Assembly (NCBI RefSeq): GCF_000372725.1
Contig: NW_005199770.1
Coordinates: forward strand, 823,745-887,744
Direction: 5' to 3'
DNA: 64,000 nt
From: Emiliania huxleyi CCMP1516
Taxonomy: Eukaryota > Haptophyta > Isochrysidales > Noelaerhabdaceae
Shown: positions 32,347 through 42,280 of the stretch, piece after piece
Layout of the letters: each line of letters starts with the position of its first letter
Position numbering within the stretch: position 1 is the stretch's first letter
The notes under the pieces: generated by a model
Database searches by the model: none
What the model was told of the DNA's origin: nothing
Seen by the model: the letters and a program-made list of their open reading frames with translations, nothing else
Made by a program: the position numbers and the translations under genes

Positions 32347-35130
32347 TTAACGCAAGCCCTTGGCGGCGCGTTGCTGTTCGCACCCGGCGGCCATGGCGGT
32401 GCGCTGCATCGCCATCAGACTGCCTCGGCGGTACAGCTTTGCGTCGCCCCTGCCTTGGAGCAGCAGCTCCTCGAGCAGACTCTTTGCTCCGGGCGTGAGA
32501 AGCGACTTGTTGCTATGCGTGGGCATGCCGTCGATCAACGAGCTGTCCTCTGGGCCGCCGAGCCAGTCGGTGTGGTGCCTCAGCTGCACGAGCACCTCGC
32601 CCAGCCGCTCCACCACCCCGACGACGTCTGCCCGGTCGAGGTTCGCCAGCGCGCAGTCGAGCCGGTCCCCATAGCTGCTGCAGCCCGCCAGGCCGGTGAG
32701 ATAGCTCGACTGAAGCTCCCTCCCCGCCCAGAGGAGCTGATTATCACGGCGCAGGACAACCTCCGAGAGCGACGCTCCCGCCCAGCGCCGCCGCTTCACC
32801 TCGTGCGACGCAGAGCTGGAGGCGCGCACGTGATCAAAGTAACTCACGAGCAGCGCTTGCGGGTCCCGAAGCACAACCAGATAGAGGGGGCGCTGCGCCT
32901 CCACCGCCAAGGACCAGCCGAGGGCGCGGTGGCCGAAAAGGACCTTGGCGTTGACGGAGCCGCCGCAGGAGGGTGCGACGGGCTCGTTCCACGGCTCCCC
33001 CTGCCGATCTTGGTCGCGGCACATCCAGCTCACGCTGCTGCTCGCACATCGCGCGGTGATGTAACCACGTATGCTGGATCCGGCTGTCCGTGGAATGTGC
33101 ACGTGTTGAATCGGCACACCTGAGGCGTGACCGGGTTGGTCGTGCCTCCGGCTGAGCGCGCAACTGTCCTCCCCGAGCACGCTGGTGCCACCCCCAGGGT
33201 CCGGCAAGTGCCCAAAGGATCCAAAGGTCCGCACGAGGGACTCGTCTCGACTCGAGGGCGTCGAGCCACTGCGGCCGTTGCCGGGTTTGTGCCACGAGCG
33301 TGGCGGCGCACTCGGCGCAAGGCGGTCGGGGGCACCCCCGTCGTCCGTGTGACGGCATGGCAAGCGGTTGTATCTGGGCGGCGGCAAGGGAGCAGAAAGC
33401 CGTCCGATCCAGCGCATCAGCCGCCTAGTGACGTCTGCAGCACCAAATGCCTTGACCGTCCCCTGCCAGCTGCTCCCATTTGACGCGTGCGCCTTTGCGG
33501 CGCAGTGCACGTTGTACAGCCGCAGGAAAGGGCAGGCGTTGAAGGCCTCGAAGCCGTAGAGCTGCTGTAGAGTCGCCACAAACATGTTCTCCGCGCCCAT
33601 CGCATTCATCGGCCAGTGCATCCCGCACAGCCTCCAGCGAGGAGGGCGCAGCAGGATGGCGTCCCAAGCGTATGGCCTGCAGTGCTCGACAAGGAGGGCA
33701 GCGGCCTCGCTCGACGCGCCCTCCGCGTAGTAGTGGTGGCGAAAGTGCGCGGGCGACCAGTGGCAAGACAATCGTGTGTCTGGAGAGAAGTACTCCGCGT
33801 TGAGCACATCTGACCGAGAGGCCCGGCCTTTGGTGCGGTTGGTCGCGGCGCCCTGGCCACCGGCCTGGCGAAGCCGAAAGGAGCACGGTCGCACGCAGTG
33901 CCTCTCGGTCCTTCGGATGGTCTTGATGCACTCGCTTGAGATTACATCCCGGCCGGCGTGCGCGTTGATGCTCTGCTGTATCAGCTGCGTCGGCGCAGTG
34001 CTGCTGACGGCGAACGCCGTGCGGGGGCCCAGGTGCTCGACCCAGTTGACGCTTCGGACGTCGTGGGCATCGAATACCATGTCGGGGTTGGCAAGCGCTA
34101 CGGGTCGGCCCACGAAGTGTTGAGAGGCGTACTCGAGCATCTCGTCATAAAAGGGCTGGTGATCGGTCGGGCGACAGACGATGCTCGGCGAGTCCAGCGC
34201 CCGCAGCAGGTCGATGCAGCGGCGCTGCTCACTCTCCTCAAAGAGCACGTGAAGCTGCGCAAACGCGCCGGAGCGAGCATTCAGCCGCATCGCGGCAATC
34301 GTCTCTGCCGTATGCGCCTCGCCCTCCTTCCAGACAAAGTTGACGACCAGCGCGTGGAGCGCTCGCTGCGGCCCGCCGCTCGACTCGTCGGCCGGCTCTG
34401 CGACAGAACCGCTGGCCGCCAGGAGATAGCCGCTCGTCTCGACAGCGAGCCCGCACTCTGTAACGTTAGGGCTCGCCTCTTTGGACATTGGCGCGAGCCC
34501 CCAAACGGCAGGGAGGACGCCGTGCAAGCCGGCCGGCCCGCCAACGTTGAGAAACTCAAGGTGAAGGTGCAGGTGGTGGCGCTGCCTGTGCTCGACCACG
34601 CCCGGGCCGGCAGCCCTACTGCTTGCTCTGGCCTGCACGCGGATCTCGAGCCCTGACTCGTGCGCGAGGCTGACCCCCACGGTTTCAGCGGGAACGCGCC
34701 CGATGATTCTGCTCGAGTCGCTCCACGCCGTCACCGTGACATTTCCGATCAAGGCCTGCCCCTGATGCGTCATCAAGGTACCGTTGACGTCGACCGCGAG
34801 CATGCGGAGCGCAGAGAGGTCGGAGTTGACCGCCAGCAAACCTTCTGGCTGGGCCCTGATCACCACCACGGTTTGGCCAGCCCTGGCAATGCGCACCGAC
34901 TGGATCCACCGGCCACCCGTGGCCGAGTCCGCGGTGCCAAACAGCTGCGTGCCACTGTCCTCAAACAGCTTCACCTCACGCCCGGCTGGCAGCCAGTACC
35001 GCTCTCTCTCGGGCGGGAGTATATAGCTTGTGGCCGCTCCATCCACCGGCGGATGCGCGCTGAGCAGGTGGCTCAGCACCGCCAAGGTCCTTGAGCCCCG
35101 GGAGGCCTTACTGGCCGTCAGTCGCCGCAT
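32347..35130 (-). CDS. Putative glycosyltransferase-like domain fused to sulfotransferase
   Basis: 927 residues, single exon, ATG 35130 (MRRLTASKASRGSRTLAVLS). The C-terminal third is a carbohydrate-sulfotransferase-type domain. The 5'-phosphosulfate loop is HVHIPRTAGSSIRGYI (about residue 670), and the 3'-phosphate-binding motif YLVVLRDPQALLVSYFDHVR (about 753), so the PAPS site looks intact. The middle (about 290-560) has features of a Golgi glycosyltransferase: LHVLFEESEQRRCIDLLRAL, then FVGRPVALANPDMVFDAHDV, where ANPDMVFD could be a DxD-like metal site, and a long Cys/Trp-containing segment (CHWSPAHF, PYAWDAILLRPP). The N-terminal 280 residues are beta-rich, with NVTVTAW and NVTEC sequons. 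No clear type II anchor is seen at the start. A role in sulfated cell-surface polysaccharide is inference. Confidence 0.65.
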   Translation of the reverse strand: MRRLTASKASRGSRTLAVLSHLLSAHPPVDGAATSYILPPERERYWLPAGREVKLFEDSGTQLFGTADSATGGRWIQSVRIARAGQTVVVIRAQPEGLLAVNSDLSALRMLAVDVNGTLMTHQGQALIGNVTVTAWSDSSRIIGRVPAETVGVSLAHESGLEIRVQARASSRAAGPGVVEHRQRHHLHLHLEFLNVGGPAGLHGVLPAVWGLAPMSKEASPNVTECGLAVETSGYLLAASGSVAEPADESSGGPQRALHALVVNFVWKEGEAHTAETIAAMRLNARSGAFAQLHVLFEESEQRRCIDLLRALDSPSIVCRPTDHQPFYDEMLEYASQHFVGRPVALANPDMVFDAHDVRSVNWVEHLGPRTAFAVSSTAPTQLIQQSINAHAGRDVISSECIKTIRRTERHCVRPCSFRLRQAGGQGAATNRTKGRASRSDVLNAEYFSPDTRLSCHWSPAHFRHHYYAEGASSEAAALLVEHCRPYAWDAILLRPPRWRLCGMHWPMNAMGAENMFVATLQQLYGFEAFNACPFLRLYNVHCAAKAHASNGSSWQGTVKAFGAADVTRRLMRWIGRLSAPLPPPRYNRLPCRHTDDGGAPDRLAPSAPPRSWHKPGNGRSGSTPSSRDESLVRTFGSFGHLPDPGGGTSVLGEDSCALSRRHDQPGHASGVPIQHVHIPRTAGSSIRGYITARCASSSVSWMCRDQDRQGEPWNEPVAPSCGGSVNAKVLFGHRALGWSLAVEAQRPLYLVVLRDPQALLVSYFDHVRASSSASHEVKRRRWAGASLSEVVLRRDNQLLWAGRELQSSYLTGLAGCSSYGDRLDCALANLDRADVVGVVERLGEVLVQLRHHTDWLGGPEDSSLIDGMPTHSNKSLLTPGAKSLLEELLLQGRGDAKLYRRGSLMAMQRTAMAAGCEQQRAAKGLR

Positions 35131-35489
35131 CAATGACCATGGCGTTTGGAATTCTCAGCAAGGTACAGGAGAGCGGCTGGTTCGTGGAGGAGCATATACA
35201 CGTCGGCACACGCACACGCGTAGACGTGCGTCCCTAACTTCACTTAGCACTTGAGCACTGGATAGGGTCGATTCCGCGTGGCACGGGACCCCTCGATCGT
35301 CTCGCTTCACTTGTTACTTGAGCACCAGAAGAAGTCACAACGACACTCCGACGCACATCACCGGGCACTACCGGCACCGGCAAGGTTTTTCCACTTTTGG
35401 TACTCAACATGCTTACGCTCGGCGCCTCCAGTACGGAGCCCAAGCGCGGCGGTACTCCAGCACAATATTCGTCGGTTTCCGTGGGCGTA
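35131..35489. other. Intergenic region with a dispersed-repeat copy
   Basis: Contains the inverse copy (35246-35304) of a ~58-base dispersed repeat and a short A+T region. No gene seen. Confidence 0.5.
35246..35304 (-). repeat. Dispersed ~58-base repeat, copy 1
   Basis: Reverse complement begins CGAGACGATCGAGGGGTCCC and ends CTATCCAGTGCTCAAGTGCT. It differs from the copies at 39259 and 63421 at only two or three bases. Confidence 0.9.
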
Positions 35490-36726
35490 CTAGGGCCTCG
35501 GTTTGGGCCGCGGCGCATTCGGATGATTCGCCCCGTTCTGCCAGCCCCTGACATTCATTGCCGCCACCGCCGCGGCGCGCTGGCTGCGCCGCCTCGCGAC
35601 GCAGGTGGCCCAGGCTACGTACGCGAGGATGGCAACGCCGAGGATCACGCACGTCACCGCGATGGCGATGAAGATGGTGACCCAGTCCACCTCCTCCTGC
35701 ACGTCTGCGTCGCGGTCCGAGCCCGGCATGTCGCCGGGCTGGCCCTCCGCGTCGCCGAGCTGCGCCAGGATCCACCCCCGGTAGGAGGCGACGCGCGTGT
35801 ACACGCCGGGGAAGCCCGCCTGCGCGCACCCATTGCCAAAGCTGACGATGCCGACGAGCGAGTAGCCCCCGCCGGGCGCGTACCCAAAGAGCGGGCCGCC
35901 AGAGTCGCCCTGGCAGCTGTCGATCTCGCCCTCGGCGTACCTACGAGCCGTGTTACGAGCACCTCGTAAGCCGGATGGCCAGCAGTAAAACAGCTCGGCA
36001 GGTTGGCGCACAACGCCCATATCGGCGCATCTCGGCTCATCTCGGCTCATCTCGACTGATCTCGGTTCATCTCGACTCATCTCGGCTCATCTCGGCTCAT
36101 CTCGGGCCATCTCGGCTCATCTCGTACCCCGCGCAAATCATGGTGTCCGGAATGGGGAAGTTATAATTGCTGCTGCACGTCGGCTGCCCCACCACGGGCA
36201 CGGTGGCCTCTTGCAGCGAGTACGCTCCCAATCCGCCCTCCGAGAGGAGGCCCCAGCCCGCGATTTTGAGGCATGTCCCCTCGTCCTGCCGCTCGGTCGC
36301 GCCCGGCCCGTCGAGCGCCGCGATCGGGTCGCAGGGCCCACCGCACCAGTCTCCGTTGACCGGCTCCTTCAGCCGGATCAGCATGAGGTCGGCGCCGTTT
36401 ACGAAATCGTCATTCCATTCAGGGTGCCGCCGAAGAAAGTCAACCTCAAAGATTCTATCGTTTGCGTCGTTTCCACGGTAGTGGAGTCCTACGCTGACTT
36501 TTAGCGGGTTCCCCGTCACTGGCGTGCAGTGGGCAGCGGTGAGCACCCACTGCGGCGCGATGAGCGTGCCGCCGCAGAAGTGATTGCCCTCGCCGGGGCC
36601 CTGCCGAAACGAGACGAGCCAGGGGTACTGCTGGGGCGCCGCCGGGGCGCCGCCGACGATCCGCGCTGTCACGGGCGGGAGCTCGCACGGAGTGACGCCC
36701 GTGGTGGAGTGGGCAAGAGCAAGCAT
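35490..36726 (-). CDS. Trypsin-like (S1) serine protease with C-terminal membrane anchor, 2 exons
   Basis: Exons 36726-36128 and 35940-35490 (GT donor) give 349 residues. The mature start [18 protein letters not shown] is typical after zymogen cleavage. The catalytic histidine is in WVLTAAHC, the aspartate in GADLMLIRL, and the serine in [14 protein letters not shown], whose Asp six residues before the serine predicts trypsin-like Lys/Arg specificity. [19 protein letters not shown] is restored only by the splice. After the protease comes an acidic stem and a hydrophobic helix ([20 protein letters not shown], continuing [10 protein letters not shown]) followed by ARRRSQ, a type I anchor placing the protease outside the cytoplasm. 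The N-terminus ([16 protein letters not shown]) is short for a signal peptide, so an upstream exon is possible. The intron is mostly CATCTCGGCT repeats. Confidence 0.88.
36012..36124. repeat. Intronic 10 bp minisatellite (CATCTCGGCT) in the protease gene
   Basis: Ten or eleven units with single-base variants (CTCGACT, CTCGGGC, CTCGGTT) fill most of the only intron. Confidence 0.9.
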
Positions 36727-36852
36727 GGCCGAAGGGCGAAGGCCAACAAAGGAGGGTCTCTGCGCCGCCACTTGACTTCAGCTGGTTTTTTTTTCTGTTT
36801 TCTTTTTATTGCGCGGCAAGTCCCGAGAATCACTTCTGCGCTACCTCCGACC

Positions 36853-38501
36853 TCAGACCCAGGGCCGCGCCCCCTTGACAAAGACCTGCGCCGCGACGCC
36901 GAGCTTGCCGTTGGCGAGGAAGAAGGCGTCGCGCACAAACTGGGGCAGCGTGCCGGCGCCGCCGCCCGCCGTCTCCATCGCGCCGAGCAGCCGCGACTCG
37001 AGCTGCAACGCGGTGACCGGCGCGCGCCGCAGCAGCGCGTAGCTCTGGAGCGGGCCCATCACCCTGGCGGCGAGGCCGCCGGCTCGTGCAGCGGCGAGGC
37101 GGTCGGCGAGGCAGTAGCCGTCCTGGATCGCCTGGTTGGCGCCCTGGCCAAGGAAGGGCGCCATCGCGTGCGCCGCGTCGCCCAGCAACACCGCGCGCCC
37201 GCCGCGCGACACCCACGGCGCGGTCGCGTCGTGCTCGTACACGCCTACCGACGGCGGCACCCAGCGCTGAGCAGCGGCGAGACATGGGCGTCCGTCGCCG
37301 CGCTCGCGTCGCGCCGAGCTCGAAACAGCGCTCACACTGCTCGGCGACGGAGACGACCTCGGCCGGGATGCCCGCGCGCCGCAGCCGTCCCACGCAGTCC
37401 TCGCGCACGTCGCTCGCCTCCCAGTTCGAGTTCTCCGGCGGGGCGGCCGAGCCTACTGAGCGGCTCGTTGATGAGACGAATCGAGGACGGGCGGACCAGC
37501 CGAGGCAGCGCAGCGGTCGAGCCGGCGGCGCGGTCGGCAAACACGACGGCGACCATGTCCGACGTCGCGCCGTCGGCCGCGCCGGTGCCGTACGAGCCCG
37601 TGAGCGCGTATACGCCCTCGCCAAACCACTGGTGAAACTCGCCCTCGGAGCCGGCGGGCCTCGCCCCTCCCGCAGGCACCACGCCAAACTGGACGCGGAT
37701 GCCGCTGTACTCCGGCGGCGTCGCGCCGCCGCCGCCCTCCGCGGCGTGGCTCGCCGCGACGTGCTCGCGCACGCGCGACGAGAGGCCTGCGGTGTGACTG
37801 CAGCGTGGTTGCGGGGTGGTTGCGGGGGTGGTTGCGGTCTGCGGTGTGGTCGCGCAAAGGCGCGCGCTGTGCCACGGTGCGATGTGCGGTGCGGTGAGTG
37901 GCGCGGCGCTGTGCAGTGTCGCACCGTCGGCGCCGACGACGAGGTCGAAGCGCTCCGCCGCGCCGCCCTCGAAGAGCAGCTCGACGCCCGCATCGTCCTC
38001 GCGGAGTGACTCGAGCCTCTGCCCAAGCCGCACCGTGCCGACGGGCAGCGAGTCGGCGAGGATGCGCTGCAGCGCGTCGCGCATGATTGAGAAGGCCTGC
38101 GGTGTGCCGTCGGGGGCGACCAGCGCGGGCTCGGCGCTCACGAGCGACTCGACGTCAATGTCGAGCAGCTCGAACCCGCCGCTCTTCCGGCTCAGGATGC
38201 GCCGCACCGGCAGTGCGCTCGCCTTCATTTGCTCACCCAAGCCCAGCCTCGCTAAAACGGCGGCACCGCCGTTGATCTGGATACCGCCGCCGACACCAGG
38301 CTTGAGCTCACTTCTCCTGTCAAACACCGCAACCTCCTCCACGCCAGTGTCGAGCGTCTGCAGCGCACGAGCCAGCGCGAGACCACCGATTCCGGCGCCG
38401 ACCACCGCCACACGGCGAGGCGAGGTTGGAGTCGGGCTGGCCACGAGCGAGGCCACGGGCGAGAGAAACAAAATGCAGACGCATGGTGTCGGAATGTTCA
38501 T
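36853..38501 (-). CDS. FAD-dependent monooxygenase (PHBH fold), 4 exons
   Basis: Exons 38501-37925, 37786-37523, 37452-37315 and 37244-36853 give 456 residues. Donors are GT, GC and GC. Motifs of the class A flavin monooxygenases are RRVAVVGAGIGGLALARAL (GxGxxG), the DG motif DLVVGADG just at the first junction, and GRAVLLGDAAHAMAPFLGQG then ANQAIQDGYCLA near the C-terminus. Relatives include salicylate-hydroxylase-like enzymes and zeaxanthin epoxidase; the short length and absence of an FHA domain argue against zeaxanthin epoxidase itself. The N-terminus MNIPTPCVCILFLSPVASLV looks like a signal peptide, perhaps the first part of a plastid leader. The substrate cannot be told from sequence. 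Confidence 0.88.
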
Positions 38502-38522
38502 CGCAGATCAACCCCGGCCGGC

Positions 38523-38540
38523 GACAAGAAGAATTTTGAG
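38523..38540 (-). promoter_or_regulatory. A+T block (TCAAAATTCTTCTTG) upstream of the monooxygenase
   Basis: Minus-strand match to the TGTAAAATTCTTTTG consensus, about 21 bases before the ATG. A second similar block (AAAATTGTTTTTG) follows at about 38550-38562. Confidence 0.45.
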
Positions 38541-39424
38541 ACGGCGTGACAAAAACAATTTTCGGCCGCGACAACATAAACGACGAGAGTGGCTAGAATG
38601 TATCGGAAAACCGGAATGTACGAAAGAGCTACATACACTGAAAAGAAAGCACGCGAGCAACCGGCCCATCGGCCGCAACGACCTCGGACGGGCTATTAGC
38701 CCGCCACGAGTGGTCGAGTGGTCAAGTAAAACTTTGCCTTTCGTAAAAGTTGCCCGAGTGGTCTGTGGGGAAAAAACGAAAACCGAGACGGACTTCTTGA
38801 ACGGCCGGGCAACATGTCTTCCTTACTATTATTAATTGATACTTTTTGCACGGCTGAGCCCCCCCCCCCCCCCCCTCCCCCGCGCCCACTCCCTGCCCTC
38901 TCCCGCCACGCACTCCGTCAGAGCCCCCTCCCCTCTTGCACAACAGGAATTTTGACAATTAACAAGGTGATAGGAAGGCACAGCTCTCAATGAGAACGAT
39001 GGGCTTGCCCATCCCGGAGTGGTTCGATCCCACATGAATCCGAGACGGTGACGGGTGCGTCTCGGTGATCTCAGGCCCAGTGAGGTAGTGCATCAGACTA
39101 TCCCGGATCCTGCTGACCAAGCTCCTCTTGTAGCTCGATCGGTCACACCGCCATCGCCGTCGGGGAGAGGGGGGACGACACTGCTTCGGCAGCGTGCACC
39201 TCGATCCTGTACCGTGTTTGTTATGACCCCCCCCAATGAACATACCAGTGAGGGAGGGCGAGACGATCGAGGGGTCCCGTACCACGCGGAATCGGCCCTA
39301 TCCAGTGCTCAAGTGCTCGCCCATACTGAGTTGTTTTTCCTTCTTTCATTGACGGAATCCTGGATCGTAACCTACCGGAAGCGTCGCGAGCGTGGTCGAG
39401 CTGCTTGGGGCCTGGGCGCTGGCA
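38541..39424. other. Intergenic region with a C-run and repeat copy
   Basis: Contains a run of about 17 C (38860-38875), the dispersed repeat copy at 39259-39318, and a minus-strand frame (38959-39285, DSLMHYLTGPEITETHPSPS) that may be an element fragment. No secure gene. Confidence 0.5.
39259..39318 (+). repeat. Dispersed ~58-base repeat, copy 2
   Basis: Begins CGAGACGATCGAGGGGTCCC. It is inverted with respect to the copy at 35246, so the two face each other across 4 kb. Confidence 0.9.
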
Positions 39425-39730
39425 ATGAGGCCCACCCAGCTGTTAGCGCTGCTCGTGGCTCTCCTCGCCGCTCCGTCCACCGCCATCGCCCCGCTGTCGC
39501 CATCCCTACGCAGCCGCCTGCTGTCGGGCAGGGAGAGGCGCGCTGTCCGGAGGGGCCGAGCCAATGTGATTCGCGCTGCGGGCCCCCGCGACCCGCGCGA
39601 CGACGACAGCAAGGATTCCTCGCTGTACACCAATCCACTCGACGGCGGCGTCGAACTCGACGCAGTGACCGTCACGGCGCTGCTGGGTGCCGCGATCGCC
39701 TTCCAGTTTTTTGTCGTTGCAAACCTATGA
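39425..39730 (+). CDS. Small single-pass membrane protein with signal/plastid-type leader
   Basis: 101 residues from ATG. The leader MRPTQLLALLVALLAAPSTA is a clear hydrophobic signal sequence, followed by a basic, hydroxylated stretch (IAPLSPSLRSRLLSGRERRA) like the transit part of bipartite plastid leaders in secondary-plastid algae. The mature part is short: DSSLYTNPLDGGVELDAVTV, then TALLGAAIAFQFFVVANL, one membrane helix at the very C-terminus. I do not recognise the family. The size and layout resemble small thylakoid subunits, but that is inference. An in-frame GTG lies 33 bases upstream; ATG is preferred. Confidence 0.6.
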   Translation: MRPTQLLALLVALLAAPSTAIAPLSPSLRSRLLSGRERRAVRRGRANVIRAAGPRDPRDDDSKDSSLYTNPLDGGVELDAVTVTALLGAAIAFQFFVVANL

Positions 39731-40100
39731 GGCCCATGCCATCGGGGCGCGCCCCGCGGTAGGCCGCGGCGCGATCATAGCTTCCATGAAGCATGTGTGA
39801 ACATGACTTGCGGCGTGCGTGTGCGCCGAACCTACGTTGGAGTCGCTTTGTCGGGTGCTTCGCCCACTGTGTGTGGTGTCCGTGTGCGTCTTGTTGTTGT
39901 CTTGTTGTTTTTGTCTCTCCATTATTTATACGAGGCTGGCACATCTCTGCCCCCCCAGAGACGCCATGAATGTCTGAAATATCTCTGCTGCGTGCTGGCT
40001 CTGCGCGCCGGTCTACGTCTAGGCGACGGTCGGACGGGACGAGACCGAGAGCCGAGCTCATCACTGCTCAGCGCTGAGGACGAGCGGTCTGCCCCCCAGC
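39731..40100. other. Convergent 3' intergenic stretch
   Basis: Between the ends of the small membrane protein gene and the transporter gene. No gene or obvious repeat. Confidence 0.5.
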
Positions 40101-42280
40101 TCACAGCTGCCGCTCGTACTCGGAGGCGCTCAGCTCGTGCAGCGGCGTCGGTGCCTTTGCCGCCCCCTTCGGGCTCGCGGGGATGGTCGAGTAGAGGATG
40201 GTCGCGGCGATGACGAGTGTGGAGCCGGCGAGGAAGGTTGGGCGGAGGGAGAAGTTGAAGGACGGGATGAAGAGAGAGACGACCGAAGAGATGACGATCG
40301 AGAGCGACGTAGCGAAGCCTACGCGACACGCGCCGCCGCCCGTCCAGTGGCCGCTCCCCCCCCCCCCCCCTCCCCAGGATGGCGGCGCACCCTTGACGAC
40401 ATTGTCGGCGTACTTCATCACCAGCGCGACAAGCAGGCCGCCGAGCGAGACCTGGGGGAGATCGGCGCGGGGAGGAGCCGAGAGGTGACCGGGAGGGCAG
40501 CCGAGAGGTGCCCGCCCGGCGCTGCGCTCCTGCAGGACGACGAAGCTGGTCACCCAAGTGTAGCCCTGCAGGAAGCCGCCTGCGCAGTGCCAGCGCGCTG
40601 CTTACGAGGCGGTCCGGGAGGTGTGTGCGGAGTGGAGGCCCGGCAGGGAGGCGCCCGCGCGGATGGCGCCGCCGTCGAGCCACGCGATCTGGCAGGCGCC
40701 GATGAGCAGCGACAGCGAGCCGAGCTGCACATTCCGCAGCCAGATCGGGACCTGTGTGTGGCAGGAGGCGGTGGTCTGTAGTCCGCAGCCAAGTCGGGAC
40801 CGGCGCCGTCCGCTTGGCGACCCGCTCGGCTGGTCTCGGCCCATCTCGGCTGCTCTCAGGCCATCTCGGGCCAACTCGAGCCGTCTCGGGCCATCTCGAG
40901 CCGTCTCGGCCTCCCCTCTCACCTGCGCTGTCCGCTTGACGATCCTCTCCAGCCACACGCCGGCGAGGCCAGAGAGGAAGCACGCCGACGTGACGGCCGC
41001 CTGCAGGAGGCTCCGAGAAGGTGTGGGGAGGGGAGGGTACCCCCGAGGAGGGGCGGGGTGGCGGAGGGGGAGGGCCGCACCATGCCGCGGATCGGGCTGG
41101 TCGAGGAGAGGGGCCCGCCTACCCACGCAGGAGTTGGTCTGTTGAACCGTTGAGTGGGACCGTTGAGTGGGACCGGGCTGGTCGAGGAGAGGGGCCCGCC
41201 TAGACGCCAACAGCAGCCTGCTCTGGTCGGGATGCCCCCGCTCCTCCCGGCGGGGGCTGGTCGAGGGAGGACCGGCACCGCCCGACGGCAGCTGCACAAA
41301 GACGACGCCTGAGACCTCGGGCGATCTCGGGTGATCTCGGGCGATCTCGGGCGATCTCGGGCGATCTCAGGCGATCTCGGGCGATCTCGGGCGATCTCTG
41401 ATGATCTCAGGTGATCTCAGTCGATCTCGGGTGATCTCGGACCGAGGAAGAGAATCCCCAGCGCCACCCAGCGGCGGAGGGAGATGTGGCGCTTCAGCAG
41501 CGTCACCTGCCGGCAAGAGGGGTCCGCGTGAGGCGGTCACGTCTGGCGCGGGTGCGGCGGAGGCCGCGCGCGCCGTGAAGAAGGCTGTCGTGAGCAGCTT
41601 CAGCTGGTATGCGACCTGGGCAGGTGAGGGTGAGGGTGAGGGTGAGGGTGGTGGTGGTGGTGGTGGTGGTGGTGGTGGTGGTGGTGGTGGTGGTGGTGGT
41701 GGTGGAGAGGGTGGTGATGAGGGAGAGGAGGGGCATGCCTGGCAGGTAGCGGCGTCGAGGTGCGTCGTCGCGAGGTAGAGGAGGTTGTTTTGCACGAGGT
41801 AGAGCAGCGCGGGCACGCCTGCATCTCCGGCGTGTCACGCGTCTGAGGCGTCTCTGGGGCGTCTCAGAGGCGTTTGTCGAAGGCGTGTCGGAGGTGGCGC
41901 GCGCCGACGAGGAGAGTGTCTCTCCAGTTGACGAAGACGCCCTGCCATATGGTATTGCACGCGCCCGGGACGCCCTGCTGCAGCGCGAGCACCGCCACGG
42001 AGACGAGGATCTTCACGACCTCAGCCAGGAGCACCGCCGTCGAAGCGAGGTACTTTGGCTGGTCCGGCAGCCGCGAGTATCGCATCGAGAGCATCTGGCA
42101 CGCATTCTGCACCGCTAATGTGCAGAGCACCGCCTGGCCTACCGCCGCCTTTGGGATCCGGGGGCCAGCCGGCTTGCTCAGCCGCTTGCCCGACAGGTGG
42201 AGCGGCAGCAAGGGGAGACGGTCGCGATCCGCGCGAGCGAACATCGCGCACGCGGTCAGGAGCAGCAGCGCGAATTTCAT
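40101..42280 (-). CDS. Nucleotide-sugar transporter (UDP-galactose/CMP-sialic-acid type), 10 exons
   Basis: Exons 42280-41905, 41818-41739, 41615-41574, 41506-41443, 41308-41277 (end tentative), 41000-40923, 40751-40655, 40579-40521 (end tentative), 40451-40391 and 40318-40101 give 368 residues. These Golgi antiporters exchange nucleotide sugar for nucleoside monophosphate. Family signatures appear once spliced: [83 protein letters not shown] and [16 protein letters not shown]. Hydrophobic segments fit about 10 helices. The N-terminus [20 protein letters not shown] looks like a cleavable signal. The exon 8 donor is problematic: conservation favours ending at CAG (40530), which needs a non-canonical GA donor. 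A tiny upstream frame ATGCCCCGATGA overlaps the start codon. Confidence 0.88.
41309..41442. repeat. Intron 4 of the transporter, made almost wholly of a 10-mer (GGGCGATCTC)
   Basis: Twelve or so units of GATCTCGGGC and variants occupy the whole 134-base intron between its GT and AG. Confidence 0.92.
41622..41706. repeat. G-rich run (GAGGGT then GGT repeats) in transporter intron 2
   Basis: Four GAGGGT units are followed by about 20 GGT units on the plus strand. Closely spaced GGG runs could form a G-quadruplex; in the transcript (minus strand) the run is C-rich. Confidence 0.9.
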
